Part shown: in pieces, positions 36,762 through 45,278 of the stretch
How the letters are laid out: each line of letters opens with the position of its first letter
Position numbering within the stretch: the first letter of the stretch is position 1
Assembly (NCBI GenBank): GCA_905221125.1
Contig: CAJNBY010000004.1
Span: 78,439-142,438 of the forward strand
Reading direction: 5' to 3'
DNA from: a bacterium
GTDB taxonomy: Bacteria; Bacillota; Bacilli; Lactobacillales; Streptococcaceae
DNA: 64,000 bases
Program-made: the position numbers and the translations under genes
Notes under the pieces: generated by a model
Database searches by the model: none
The model's input: the letters and a program-made list of their open reading frames with translations, nothing else
What the model was told of the DNA's origin: nothing

Positions 36762-37730
36762 TTAGTCTGCGTAAATATCTTCAAATGCTGATTCAAGCGG
36801 TGGGAATGGACTTTCCTCTGCAAATTTAACAGAAGCTTCTACTACTTCCTTGACTTGTGCTTGGATTTCTTCCAATTCTTCAGCACTTGCAATATTGTTT
36901 TCAATTAGGTATTTGCGAAGGTTTTCGATTGGATCTTTTTGTTTCCACAATTCCACTTCTTCACGGGTACGATATTTACCAGGGTCAGATGATGAGTGAC
37001 CAAGCCAGCGATAAGTTACACTTTCAATCAAGACTGGACCATTGCCACTGCGAACATGATCTACAGCTTTCTTAAATCCTTCATAGACATCGATGACATT
37101 ATTGCCATCTTCAATAAACATTCCAGGAATTCCATATGCAGCACTACGTTGATGGATATGCTCCACATTAGTCATTTTCTTGATATCCGCAGAGATTCCA
37201 TAGCCGTTGTTGATGCAGTAGAAAATGACTGGCAACTTCCAGATAGAAGCCATGTTGACTGCTTCGTGGAAGACACCTTCATTGGTCGCACCATCTCCAA
37301 AGAAGCAGACAACAATTTTTCCAGTATGTTGCATTTGCTGACTAAGGGCCGCACCGACAGCGATTCCCATACCACCACCTACGATACCATTGGCACCGAG
37401 GTTACCAGCATCAAGGTCAGCGATATGCATGGAACCACCTTTTCCTTTACAGGTTCCAGTGTATTTACCGAGGATTTCAGCCATCATTCCGTTGAGATCA
37501 ATCCCTTTAGCAATAGCTTGCCCGTGACCACGGTGGTTTGAGGTAATCAGATCATCTGGATTGAGAGCCAACATAGCCCCCACATTGGCAGCTTCTTCTC
37601 CAACAGAAAAGTGCGTCATCCCTGGCACTTTCCCTTTCTTTACTAATTGCGCAATTTTTAAGTCCATGCGACGGATTTCTTCCATCTTACGGAACATTTC
37701 GAGCAAAAGATTTTTATCTAAAGTTGACAT
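36762..37730 (-). CDS. acoA: Pyruvate/acetoin dehydrogenase E1 component, alpha subunit
   Basis: Alpha subunit of E1, which binds thiamine diphosphate and decarboxylates the 2-oxo acid; 322 residues. The ThDP motif runs from FFGDGATNEGVFHEA to FYCINNGYGIS. The upstream segment HRGHGQAIAKG and the phosphorylation-loop-like YRWLGHSSSDPGKYRTREE are also typical. It is the first gene of the operon acoA-acoB-acoC-lpdA, behind a strong promoter. The ATG at 37730 is preceded by a weak GCAAGAAG ribosome site. Confidence 0.95.
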   Translation of the reverse strand: MSTLDKNLLLEMFRKMEEIRRMDLKIAQLVKKGKVPGMTHFSVGEEAANVGAMLALNPDDLITSNHRGHGQAIAKGIDLNGMMAEILGKYTGTCKGKGGSMHIADLDAGNLGANGIVGGGMGIAVGAALSQQMQHTGKIVVCFFGDGATNEGVFHEAVNMASIWKLPVIFYCINNGYGISADIKKMTNVEHIHQRSAAYGIPGMFIEDGNNVIDVYEGFKKAVDHVRSGNGPVLIESVTYRWLGHSSSDPGKYRTREEVELWKQKDPIENLRKYLIENNIASAEELEEIQAQVKEVVEASVKFAEESPFPPLESAFEDIYAD

Positions 37731-37764
37731 CTTCTTGCCTTTCTAACTTTCTTCTTACCTTACT

Positions 37765-37793
37765 ATTTTACCGTTTTTGGAAAATACTGTCAA
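37765..37793 (-). promoter_or_regulatory. Promoter of the dehydrogenase operon
   Basis: On the - strand: TTGACA (37788-37793), a 17-bp spacer, and TAAAAT (37765-37770), 35 bp before acoA. A near-consensus housekeeping promoter. Confidence 0.85.
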
Positions 37794-37825
37794 AGTTTTT
37801 CTCGATGAAATTTCACAAAATAAAA

Positions 37826-37857
37826 AAGAAAACCCCATGAAAACAAGGGATTTTCTT
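37826..37857 (-). terminator. Terminator after the MATE gene
   Basis: Stem AAGAAAA-C-CCC / GGG-A-TTTTCTT, followed by TTTTTTA on the - strand, between the MATE stop and the acoA promoter. Confidence 0.75.
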
Positions 37858-37883
37858 ATCAAGAATATTTTTTCACAAACTTT

Positions 37884-39245
37884 TTATCGTTTAAATTTTG
37901 CTAAAGATTCAAATCTCTTCATAATCACAGTTAAACGCCAACGGTAGAGCGCCCCACTCACAATCAGACTAATAATCAAGCCTATCCAGTATGAATAAGC
38001 ACCAAAATCTGTTAGAGAATCCAATACCATAGCAACTGGGATTGCTACTCCCCAATAACCAACCAAACCAAGGTAAAAAGGAATAACTGTATCCTTATAA
38101 CCCCGTAAAATTCCCTGAAGCGGTGCCGCAAAGGTATCTGCTAACTGAAAGAAAAGGCTGTAAGTCAAAAAGCGCGCTGTCAAATCGATAAATTCTGGGT
38201 CGTTACCATACAGACTGGCCACATTTCCTCTAAAAATGTAAAGGAAAGATAAGGTGAAGCCTGCAAAAATGATGGCCGTCCACCTTCCTAAACTAATATA
38301 GGTTTTTGCATCATCAAATCGCTTAGCTCCCACTTCATAAGACACGACAATGGCCATAGCCGATGAAATACTCATGGGAAAGGCGTACATGAGACTTGAA
38401 AAGTTCATAGCTGACTGGTGACTAGCGATAATCAAAGACGAGAACTTAGCCATAATCAAACCAACCACGGAAAAGATAGCTACTTCCGCAAAGACCGTTC
38501 CCCCAATAGGGAGACCTAAGCGAACCCCTTCCTTGATTTTATCCATATTAAGCGGAATGCGCTTCTCAAGATGCAAGGCTTTGAGCTTCTCCTGTTTAAA
38601 TAAAACCAGAACAGAAATTCCCAACAAGACCCAGTAGGCCAAAGAAGTCCCTAAACCTGACCCAGCACCTCCCAACTCTGGAACACCAAAGGCTCCGTAA
38701 ATCAAGAGATAGTTAAATCCACTATTGAGAGGAAGTAACAAAAGCATGAGATACATGGACAGTTTAGTCAACCCTAGCGAATCCAGCAAGGAGCGAATGA
38801 CACTAAAGAGCAACAAGGGGATAATCCCAATAGATAAAAACCAAAGATAGCGAACCGCTACTGCCGCTACTGTTGCTTCTAAGCCAATATGATTCAAGAT
38901 TGGTGGTGCCAAGAAAAGTACCATCCCCAGCAAGAGCACAGATAGACCCAAGGCCAGATAGATGAACTGGTAAAAATCAGACGCAACTTCTTCCTTTTTG
39001 CCTCGACCAAGATGGTGACCAATGATGGGCACCAAGGCTGAAACAATCCCAGTTAGGAAAGTAAAGAAAGGATTCCAGATACTGGTCGCCATCGACACAC
39101 CAGCTAGGTCCATAGTGCTGTATTGACCTGTCATAGTCGTATCAACAAAGGAGGCAGAATAATTGGCAAATTGATAAATCAGGATAGGGAAAAATATCTT
39201 TAAAAATAAGATAAATTTGTCTTTAAAATGATGGGTTTGATACAT
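37884..39245 (-). CDS. MATE-family efflux transporter
   Basis: Cation-coupled exporter of the MATE/DinF type, 453 residues with about 12 hydrophobic segments in two homologous halves. Family marks include the first-helix region LIYQFANYSASFVDTTMTGQYSTMDLAGVSMA and PIIGHHLGRGKKEE. It starts 42 bp after the pyrC stop and may be read from the pyrC-mutX-ung direction. Substrates of such proteins are cationic drugs or metabolites; none can be assigned. It is not the recA-linked dinF copy by context. Confidence 0.88.
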   Translation of the reverse strand: MYQTHHFKDKFILFLKIFFPILIYQFANYSASFVDTTMTGQYSTMDLAGVSMATSIWNPFFTFLTGIVSALVPIIGHHLGRGKKEEVASDFYQFIYLALGLSVLLLGMVLFLAPPILNHIGLEATVAAVAVRYLWFLSIGIIPLLLFSVIRSLLDSLGLTKLSMYLMLLLLPLNSGFNYLLIYGAFGVPELGGAGSGLGTSLAYWVLLGISVLVLFKQEKLKALHLEKRIPLNMDKIKEGVRLGLPIGGTVFAEVAIFSVVGLIMAKFSSLIIASHQSAMNFSSLMYAFPMSISSAMAIVVSYEVGAKRFDDAKTYISLGRWTAIIFAGFTLSFLYIFRGNVASLYGNDPEFIDLTARFLTYSLFFQLADTFAAPLQGILRGYKDTVIPFYLGLVGYWGVAIPVAMVLDSLTDFGAYSYWIGLIISLIVSGALYRWRLTVIMKRFESLAKFKR

Positions 39246-39286
39246 ATAGGCTCTCTATTCTTTTTGTTTACAGAGCAGACTCCCAC

Positions 39287-40555
39287 CTAGTTTTGATAGA
39301 CGATTTGTCCCTTACAGATGGTATATTTAACCTGCCCTTTTAAGGTTTCACCGATGAATGGTGAATTAGCTGCTTTCGAAGCAAAATGGGAGTCCACAAG
39401 GCGGTCAGCCTTAGCATCAAAAATAGTAATATCCGCTGGACCATTCTCAGCCAAGTAACCTGCTTCAAAGTTGTAAAGCTTGGCTGGGTTGTAGGTCATT
39501 TTTTCTAGCAATTCCATCAAGCTCAACTCCCCAGCTTCCACTAAGTAGGTCAAGCCGAGTGAAAGAGAGGTTTCCAAACCTGTCATGCCAGATGGTGCTT
39601 TGGTTATATCCTCAACATTTTTCTCATCCGCATGGTGAGGCGCGTGGTCAGTTGCGATAACTGTGATAACACCTGACTTGAGACCTTCGATAACGGCACG
39701 ACGGTCTGATTCCAAACGAAGCGGCGGATTCATCTTGGCATTGCTACCTTGTGTCAAAAGGAGAGCTTCCGTCTTAGAGAAATGCTGTGGCGCTACTTCT
39801 GCTGTGACTTGCGCTCCCAATCCTTGAGCAAACTCGACTACATTAACACTTTCTTCCTTAGACAAATGCTGGATGTGAACATGGGCCTTGGTCGCATAGG
39901 CAATCATGACGTCACGCGCCATCATAGCGTACTCAGCCACCCCAGTCGCACCGCAGATATGGAAATGTTCTTTAGCGATATTTTCATTAAATCCAAGAAT
40001 CCCATTCAAACCTGGATCTTCCTCATGGAGACTGATAAAGGTATTGAGTTTTTTAGCTTCTTCCATGGCTTCCTTGACCACTTTACTGCTTTCAAGCGGA
40101 ATACCGTCATCTGAGAAACCAACGGCACCTGCTTCTAAAAGCTCCTTAAAGTTAGTCAAGTCTTGGCCATTAAAACTCTTAGTAATGGTCGCAACTGTCT
40201 TGACATTGATTTTTTCCTTGGCAGCTGACTGGAGAACTTCTTGCAAGGTCTCCACGTCCGAAATAGTTGGACTAGTATTAGCCATCATGACAACCGTTGT
40301 AAAACCACCTGCAGCGGCTGCTAGGGCCCCCGTATGGATATCCTCCTTGTGGGTCTGACCAGGTTCACGGAAATGAACATGGATATCGACCAAGCCAGGA
40401 GCAACGACTAGACCAGTAGCATCAATCATTTCTGCTCCTTCTTCCTTGATTTCCGGAGCAATTTTGACAATTTTCCCCTCTTGGACTAAGACATCACACA
40501 CTTGGTCTAAACCAGACTTGGGATCCATTACACGACCATTTTTGATTAGTAGCAT
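39287..40555 (-). CDS. pyrC: Dihydroorotase
   Basis: Third step of pyrimidine synthesis, cyclising carbamoyl-aspartate to dihydroorotate; 422 residues, the class I Firmicute length. Zinc ligands are in [11 protein letters not shown] (HxH at about residue 60). Further metal-site residues are in [17 protein letters not shown] and the Asp of [12 protein letters not shown]. It lies 12 bp after mutX on the same strand and next to ung, giving a nucleotide-housekeeping cluster. No other pyrimidine gene is in the window. Confidence 0.95.
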   Translation of the reverse strand: MLLIKNGRVMDPKSGLDQVCDVLVQEGKIVKIAPEIKEEGAEMIDATGLVVAPGLVDIHVHFREPGQTHKEDIHTGALAAAAGGFTTVVMMANTSPTISDVETLQEVLQSAAKEKINVKTVATITKSFNGQDLTNFKELLEAGAVGFSDDGIPLESSKVVKEAMEEAKKLNTFISLHEEDPGLNGILGFNENIAKEHFHICGATGVAEYAMMARDVMIAYATKAHVHIQHLSKEESVNVVEFAQGLGAQVTAEVAPQHFSKTEALLLTQGSNAKMNPPLRLESDRRAVIEGLKSGVITVIATDHAPHHADEKNVEDITKAPSGMTGLETSLSLGLTYLVEAGELSLMELLEKMTYNPAKLYNFEAGYLAENGPADITIFDAKADRLVDSHFASKAANSPFIGETLKGQVKYTICKGQIVYQN

Positions 40556-40567
40556 CTACTTTCTCCT

Positions 40568-41032
40568 TTATTCATAGAAATCAACTTGGGTATCCAACAA
40601 TTTATCCCCATCATAAACAAACTTGGCTGAAAAGAAGGGTTTGTCCTCTAAAAGCCACTCAACAAAGGTGTGATCACCTTCCCAAGTTGGCTTGCTCAAA
40701 ACCTCATCATAGGGAACCCATTCTAGCGTCCCCTCATTGCAGTCAATCAAGTCCCCCTCAAACTCCGTTACTTTAAAAACATAGGTATACCAGTCTAAAT
40801 CTGGCGTGAATTCTGGAAAAGTGATTACGCCTTTTAGAACTGGCTTAGCTTTAAGCCCTGTTTCTTCGAGGATTTCACGCGCAGCACACTCCTGAGGTGT
40901 CTCTCCTCGCTCTAGCTTACCACCCACGCCAATCCATTTCCCTTGATGGACATCATTGGGTTTCTTATTGCGGTGGAGCATAAGCAGTTCTTTCCCGTTA
41001 TCAATGTAGCAAATCGTCGCTAACTGAGGCAT
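40568..41032 (-). CDS. mutX: Nudix hydrolase, 8-oxo-dGTP diphosphatase type (MutX)
   Basis: Sanitises the nucleotide pool by hydrolysing oxidised dGTP, preventing A:T to C:G changes; 154 residues. The complete Nudix box is visible at about residues 36-58: GVGGKLERGETP...REILEETGL, with all the conserved Gly, Arg and Glu residues. The start ATG 41032 follows GGAGAA. It lies 9 bp downstream of ung, so two DNA-damage functions are in one transcript. Gene name by similarity to pneumococcal MutX. Confidence 0.92.
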   Translation of the reverse strand: MPQLATICYIDNGKELLMLHRNKKPNDVHQGKWIGVGGKLERGETPQECAAREILEETGLKAKPVLKGVITFPEFTPDLDWYTYVFKVTEFEGDLIDCNEGTLEWVPYDEVLSKPTWEGDHTFVEWLLEDKPFFSAKFVYDGDKLLDTQVDFYE

Positions 41033-41041
41033 ATTTTCTCC

Positions 41042-41695
41042 TTATCTAAGCCAATCGATTGGCTCTTGTCCTGTCTCTTTTAAGAATGCATTGGCCTTGG
41101 AAAAAGGCTTGGAACCCCAAAATCCTCTATAAACTGACAAAGGACTGGGATGGGCTGATTCGATAATCAAGTGATGAGGATTGGTAACTAAGGCCTTCTT
41201 CTTACGTGCATAAGCTCCCCAGAGTACAAAAACGACTGGTCTATCTAGATGATTGACCACCTGAATCACAGCATCTGTAAAAGGCTCCCATATCTGACCA
41301 GCATGACCATTGGCCTGTCCAGCAGGAACCGTCAAACAAGCATTAAGAAGCAAGACTCCTTGCTCAGCCCAAGCTGTCAAATCATGGGATTTCTTACCCC
41401 CGATGTCATCTGACAATTCTTTCAAGATATTTTGCAAGGATGGCGGAGCTGGGATAGAGTCAGGAACAGAAAAACTCAAGCCCTGCGCCTGACCTGGTCC
41501 GTGATAGGGGTCTTGCCCTAAAATCACCACCTTAACTTCTTCAAGCGGTGTAGTCAAGAGAGCCTGAAAAACCTTTTCCTTAGGTGGATAAACAGTTCCC
41601 TGAGCATAGACCTGGTTCATAAACTGATTGATTTTACCGAAATAACCTTCAGGTAATTGCTCCTTAATCAAAGCATGCCAAGATGAGTGTTCCAT
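41042..41695 (-). CDS. ung: Uracil-DNA glycosylase
   Basis: Removes uracil from DNA as the first step of base excision repair; 217 residues. Motifs: the water-activating Asp in [29 protein letters not shown], and the minor-groove loop [13 protein letters not shown] with the catalytic His. I use ATG 41695 (MEHSSWHAL), 6 bases after AAGGAG; a TTG two codons earlier is closer than a ribosome site allows. First gene of ung-mutX-pyrC. Confidence 0.96.
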   Translation of the reverse strand: MEHSSWHALIKEQLPEGYFGKINQFMNQVYAQGTVYPPKEKVFQALLTTPLEEVKVVILGQDPYHGPGQAQGLSFSVPDSIPAPPSLQNILKELSDDIGGKKSHDLTAWAEQGVLLLNACLTVPAGQANGHAGQIWEPFTDAVIQVVNHLDRPVVFVLWGAYARKKKALVTNPHHLIIESAHPSPLSVYRGFWGSKPFSKANAFLKETGQEPIDWLR

Positions 41696-41756
41696 AGCCA
41701 ACTCCTTCGTTTTTACTGCCTCTATTATAGCAAAAAGTGGCTATCTAAACCACTTT

Positions 41757-42449
41757 TTACAGTTTCTCTAAACAATCCAGCAAGCCTTGATAAGAATGGA
41801 CTTCGTAAGTCGGCTGAGATTGTGTGTGATTTCCGAGATGATGAGGATTGTACCAAATCGTGTCAATTCCAGCATTGTTGCCACCTTGAATGTCGGCGGT
41901 TAGCGAATCTCCAATCATCAGAGTCTTTTCTTTACCAAATCCTGCAATCTGCTGACCAATTTTTTCATAAAAAAGTGCATCAGGCTTTTGGGTTTGCAGC
42001 TGTTCAGAGATAAAAACTTGATTGAAATAAGGTGTCAGACCCGATTGAGTCAAACGCCCTGTCTGAATGGCAGTAATGCCATTTGTCGCAGCATACAAGT
42101 CATAATCACGCTCGATGAGGCTGTCCAAGAGTTCATGAGCACCTAAAAAGGTTTGTCCCTGTTGGGCTAGGTAAAATTGGTAACGCTGAGCAAGAAAACT
42201 ACCGTCTTTTTCCTGTCCAAAATGAGCAAATAAACGAGAAAAGCGCGTGTTAACCAGCTCTTGTTTACTGATTTTCTTTTGTTCCAAGTCCTTCCATAGA
42301 GCCTTGTTCATGGGAACGTAAAAGTCTTTATAAGCCTGAATATCCTCAACTCCTTCTTCCTTTAGAAGTTGGGTCAAAGCCACATCCTCAGCAGCATCAA
42401 AATCAAGAAGAGTGTGGTCAAGGTCGAAGAGTAGAAATTTGTAGGACAA
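41757..42449 (-). CDS. YjjG-like HAD-superfamily nucleotidase/phosphatase
   Basis: HAD hydrolase subfamily IA, 230 residues. Motif I is LLFDLDHTLLDFD at about residues 6-18, motif II is in YAATNG, motif III is the Lys in QKPDALFYEKI, and motif IV is MIGDSLTADIQGG. The best-known relative, YjjG, dephosphorylates non-canonical pyrimidine nucleotides, which would fit the neighbouring ung-mutX-pyrC genes, but the substrate is inferred. It lies 61 bp before ung on the same strand. Its start ATG 42449 has AAGGAAA upstream. Confidence 0.87.
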   Translation of the reverse strand: MSYKFLLFDLDHTLLDFDAAEDVALTQLLKEEGVEDIQAYKDFYVPMNKALWKDLEQKKISKQELVNTRFSRLFAHFGQEKDGSFLAQRYQFYLAQQGQTFLGAHELLDSLIERDYDLYAATNGITAIQTGRLTQSGLTPYFNQVFISEQLQTQKPDALFYEKIGQQIAGFGKEKTLMIGDSLTADIQGGNNAGIDTIWYNPHHLGNHTQSQPTYEVHSYQGLLDCLEKL

Positions 42450-42486
42450 TTTGAGAGTTTCCTTTCTAGGTACTTAATAGATTAGT

Positions 42487-42684
42487 TTATTTCTTCTTTT
42501 TCTTAGTTTTATTCATCAACATACCAACTACAACTGGAGTAACTACACTTCCAACTTGTCCAACAACTTTAAGTATCTTTTTTGCTTCATCTATTTTTTT
42601 GTTTCTACACGATTCGCACTTATTGTGCTTATAACTTAATGGTAAATCCCTAGTACATGTCTTGCATTTTTTTATTTCTTTCAT
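42487..42684 (-). CDS. Small zinc-ribbon protein with a hydrophobic tail
   Basis: 65 residues, not recognised. Two CxxC pairs (KCKTC and KCESC, 13 residues apart) would form a zinc ribbon. They are followed by a hydrophobic, Gly/Val-rich stretch (about residues 37-57, VVGQVGSVVTPVVVGMLM) and a tail of lysines. It starts within the stop of the 333-residue gene (ATGA overlap), so the two are translated together. The hydrophobic stretch could be a membrane helix. The pair is more AT-rich than its neighbours, suggesting acquisition by transfer. Confidence 0.75.
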   Translation of the reverse strand: MKEIKKCKTCTRDLPLSYKHNKCESCRNKKIDEAKKILKVVGQVGSVVTPVVVGMLMNKTKKKKK

Positions 42685-43682
42685 TCTAGCACCTCTGTCT
42701 CAATAGCATCTGGTTTATTTGGCAATTTCATTATAGAAGTTTCAATTTTTGGCAATTCTTTTGTCCAGTAATTTGTAGGCGAAGGATCAAGTAAATCAAG
42801 TCTCTCTACTAATTCCTGAGAACTGAGATAAGTTTCGTTAATAAATTTCCCAAAGTAATCCAAACTTTTTTGAGCAGCTTTTTTCTCGCCCAACTCATTA
42901 TAAGCTATTGCTGCTGATAGTGAAACGATATTTACAGCTGCTAATCCATCTCTAATCTCATTCATCCGAGCTTCTATTTTATCTGGTTTATCACCTTTTA
43001 ATAACTTACCCCAAGTAGAATCTGGTTGTTCTTTGATAAAATTTACATTTGATTTTTGACTAAGCATTAAGAGATTTCTACTATCTTCTGCATCTGAAAT
43101 AACTTGCAGTAACATCATTGTTCTAATGTTTGGATCTGATATCTCTCTAGCTTGCAAGAGTTTCTGTTGACAACTATAGGCTATTGCAAGTCTATCTGAC
43201 TCCTGTCCTTTTCTGACGTCCTCAATAGCATATTGTACATTTTGAATCTCCTCTGCAATCTGAGCCATTTGAATTTGTGACGAATAATCAGCTAAGGCTT
43301 TATTTAATTCTGGTGTCAATTTAACAGATTTCAATGGTACATTTCCAATGACTTTATTAGTATTAGTATCTACTAATACCGCCAAGAGAGAGCCATCTTT
43401 CTTGGTCATTAATTTTAACACTCCTTGAGCAATTGCTTTCCGTTGTTCTGGAGAAAGAATTGCCTGAAAAACCTCTTCAGGTATACTAGATTGGACAACA
43501 TTGATAAAGGCTGGAGCAGAATATAACATTTTTTCTACTTCAGATAAGATTTTATTTGCATTTTTGACTAATGGTTTAGCTATTTCTGGTAACTTATTAA
43601 AAAACGATGAGGGTTTTAGTTCATAACCATCAATATCAAGAATATCGAAGTCATCTTCTCCAAAAAATAAAACTTCATCCAT
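42681..43682 (-). CDS. Unrecognised helical protein, first gene of an accessory pair
   Basis: 333 residues, no family recognised. The N terminus is very acidic (MDEVLFFGEDDFDILDIDG). The rest is predicted mostly helical, with a coiled-coil-like stretch at about 130-180 (MAQIAEEIQNVQYAIEDV). The segment near 100-115 (SLLAVLVDTNTNKVIGNVPL) looks like a beta hairpin. There is no signal peptide or clear membrane helix. ATG 43682 is preceded by a TGAGGTAG ribosome site. It is coupled to the small zinc-ribbon gene by a 4-bp overlap. Codon use is AT-rich compared with ung and pyrC. A role in defence or bacteriocin immunity is possible but unproven. Confidence 0.72.
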   Translation of the reverse strand: MDEVLFFGEDDFDILDIDGYELKPSSFFNKLPEIAKPLVKNANKILSEVEKMLYSAPAFINVVQSSIPEEVFQAILSPEQRKAIAQGVLKLMTKKDGSLLAVLVDTNTNKVIGNVPLKSVKLTPELNKALADYSSQIQMAQIAEEIQNVQYAIEDVRKGQESDRLAIAYSCQQKLLQAREISDPNIRTMMLLQVISDAEDSRNLLMLSQKSNVNFIKEQPDSTWGKLLKGDKPDKIEARMNEIRDGLAAVNIVSLSAAIAYNELGEKKAAQKSLDYFGKFINETYLSSQELVERLDLLDPSPTNYWTKELPKIETSIMKLPNKPDAIETEVLE

Positions 43683-44047
43683 AAATTACTACCTCATTAT
43701 GTTTAAATTATTAGAAATATTATACCATATTAAACAAAATTATGATTTTGATTTTCTTTAATATTATTTATCCAATCATTTTTACTGGAATCTAACATAG
43801 AGTAATACTATCCTATACAATTGACAACCCAAATCTTTCAGAATAGAACAATTCTAACTATCGAATAACTCAACTTCATAAATATCCCTGTAATTCTAGG
43901 ACTAGAATTCCTATAAACTAAATGTTTTAGCACTCTTCTAAGCCATTGATTGCTTTAAATCTAAATTTTTGAAGGATTCTAAAGCTAGAATTGCTCTAAA
44001 ACAAGAAAAACGAAGGTATTCGAAACCTAGAAGAACACATCCACACC
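43683..44047. other. AT-rich intergenic stretch with short palindromes
   Basis: 365 bp with no credible gene. It contains palindromes ATTCTAG-GA-CTAGAAT (43893-43908) and ATTCTA-AAGC-TAGAAT (about 43976-43992), with related TTCTA/TAGAA pieces nearby. The promoter for the 333-residue gene should lie in the first 100 bp, where TATACCATATTAAAC is seen, but I could not fix a -35/-10 pair. Confidence 0.5.
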
Positions 44048-44563
44048 TCAACTATGACACTTACAATTCTTCTGATGAGCTTTGAGTTTTTTCAGAGCCC
44101 AATCATAGTGGCTTGACGTGCTACTAACAAAGTAGGAACCTAGACTTGTCCTACCTGTCCACTGATAGATACCTTTAGTAAAGAGTTCGTCATTGCTGAA
44201 GCCTTCTATCAACTCTAAAACCTCTCTATGTGATTGTTCTAGGAGTCTAGTCGCTTCTTCTAAGGTCGTTTTCTGGTGCTTCTTCCAAAAAGCGTCATTC
44301 ATTTGTCCATAAGTTTTCCAATTATAAGGCTCAGGAAGAAAAGGTCTTTCAAGACCCTTTTGATTAGAATGTACCCAAGTTAAAAGTAATTGCTGCCATT
44401 CATAAAGATGAATCAAGACATCCCGTAGATTCTTATCCCTTTTCCAGTGGGCCTCTTTTTTCCTTGGGTCTCTTGAAAAATCAAATGGAGTCTGTAGGTC
44501 ATCTTCACTTAGTTGGGAGATGAAACGGTTGAGCTTCTCATAGTTTTCCTTAGAGGCCAGCAC
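44048..44563 (-). CDS. DfsB/ClbS-family four-helix protein, start uncertain
   Basis: 171 residues as read from GTG 44563. It matches the ClbS/DfsB (DUF1706) family: start-proximal ASKENYEKLNRFI, then LRDVLIHLYEWQQLLLTWV, then a C-terminal FVSSTSSHYDWALKKLKAH. ClbS protects against colibactin; most relatives have unknown roles. In frame upstream the codons give PRQKTKEELVL, which looks like the family N terminus. A GGGAG lies 7 bases before a GTT codon where an ATG would be expected, so the original start may have been lost. Expression may be reduced or start at the GTG. Confidence 0.75.
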   Translation of the reverse strand: MLASKENYEKLNRFISQLSEDDLQTPFDFSRDPRKKEAHWKRDKNLRDVLIHLYEWQQLLLTWVHSNQKGLERPFLPEPYNWKTYGQMNDAFWKKHQKTTLEEATRLLEQSHREVLELIEGFSNDELFTKGIYQWTGRTSLGSYFVSSTSSHYDWALKKLKAHQKNCKCHS

Positions 44564-44650
44564 TAGCTCCTCTTTTGTTTTTTGTCTAGGAACAGGAGTA
44601 CTCCCTTCACATTACTAGTTATTATTAGAAATTTTTTATCCTTTAAATCT

Positions 44651-45145
44651 CTACAACTTATCCTTTAATTTCTCAACAAAGAGATAGGCTGCTGGACAGG
44701 TCAAGGTATTCTTAATCGTTAGATGATTGATTTGATGGATCTTTTTGCGGTCTGTATGGGGAAATTCACGACAGGCTTTTGGACGAACGTCATAAATGGA
44801 ACAGAGGTTATCTCCTCCTAAAAACGGACAGGGCATGGATTTGAAAACCTTGTCTCCATCTTCATCCACCTGCAGAAACTCCGCTTCAAAAGCGGGTAAT
44901 TTCATCTTAAAGTACTTAGCAATACGGGTAATATCTGCTTCCTTGAAGTCAGGCCCCAAAGTCTTACAACAGTTAGCACAGGCGGTGCAATCAATCTCCT
45001 CAAAGACTTCTTGGTGAATCTGCTGGGCTATCTTGTCTAAGTTTTTAGGAGGTTTTTTCTTTAGATTAGCTAACACTTTACGATGCTCCTTCTGCTTTTG
45101 CAAGGCTAGCTGGTGGTAATACTCAATATCAATTTCTTTAGACAT
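44651..45145 (-). CDS. YkgJ-family Cys-cluster (zinc/iron-chelating) protein
   Basis: 164 residues. The family motif CTACANCCKTLGPDF at about residues 55-69 and later Cys residues (SMPCPFL, NLCSIYDVRPKACREFPH, LTCPAA) give eight cysteines that could hold a metal or iron-sulphur cluster. The highly charged N terminus (about 50 residues) is an extension. Function unknown; annotated in many genomes as a putative zinc- or iron-chelating domain protein. It is a single gene between the DfsB-like gene and ptsI. Confidence 0.85.
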   Translation of the reverse strand: MSKEIDIEYYHQLALQKQKEHRKVLANLKKKPPKNLDKIAQQIHQEVFEEIDCTACANCCKTLGPDFKEADITRIAKYFKMKLPAFEAEFLQVDEDGDKVFKSMPCPFLGGDNLCSIYDVRPKACREFPHTDRKKIHQINHLTIKNTLTCPAAYLFVEKLKDKL

Positions 45146-45246
45146 GGTTTCTCTCTTATTCTATTTACTTCCCCCTATTATACCATGCCTCTGGAGCATT
45201 TAAAAGTGTACTTCATAATACTATACTTTTCCAAAATGCGTCAAAA

Positions 45247-45271
45247 AACCTTGCAACTAGGTTACAAGGTT
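45247..45271 (-). terminator. Terminator of the ptsHI operon
   Basis: Stem AACCTTG / CAAGGTT with an 11-nt loop, followed on the - strand by TTTTTTG, 8 bp after the ptsI stop. Confidence 0.85.
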
Positions 45272-45278
45272 GATTACA

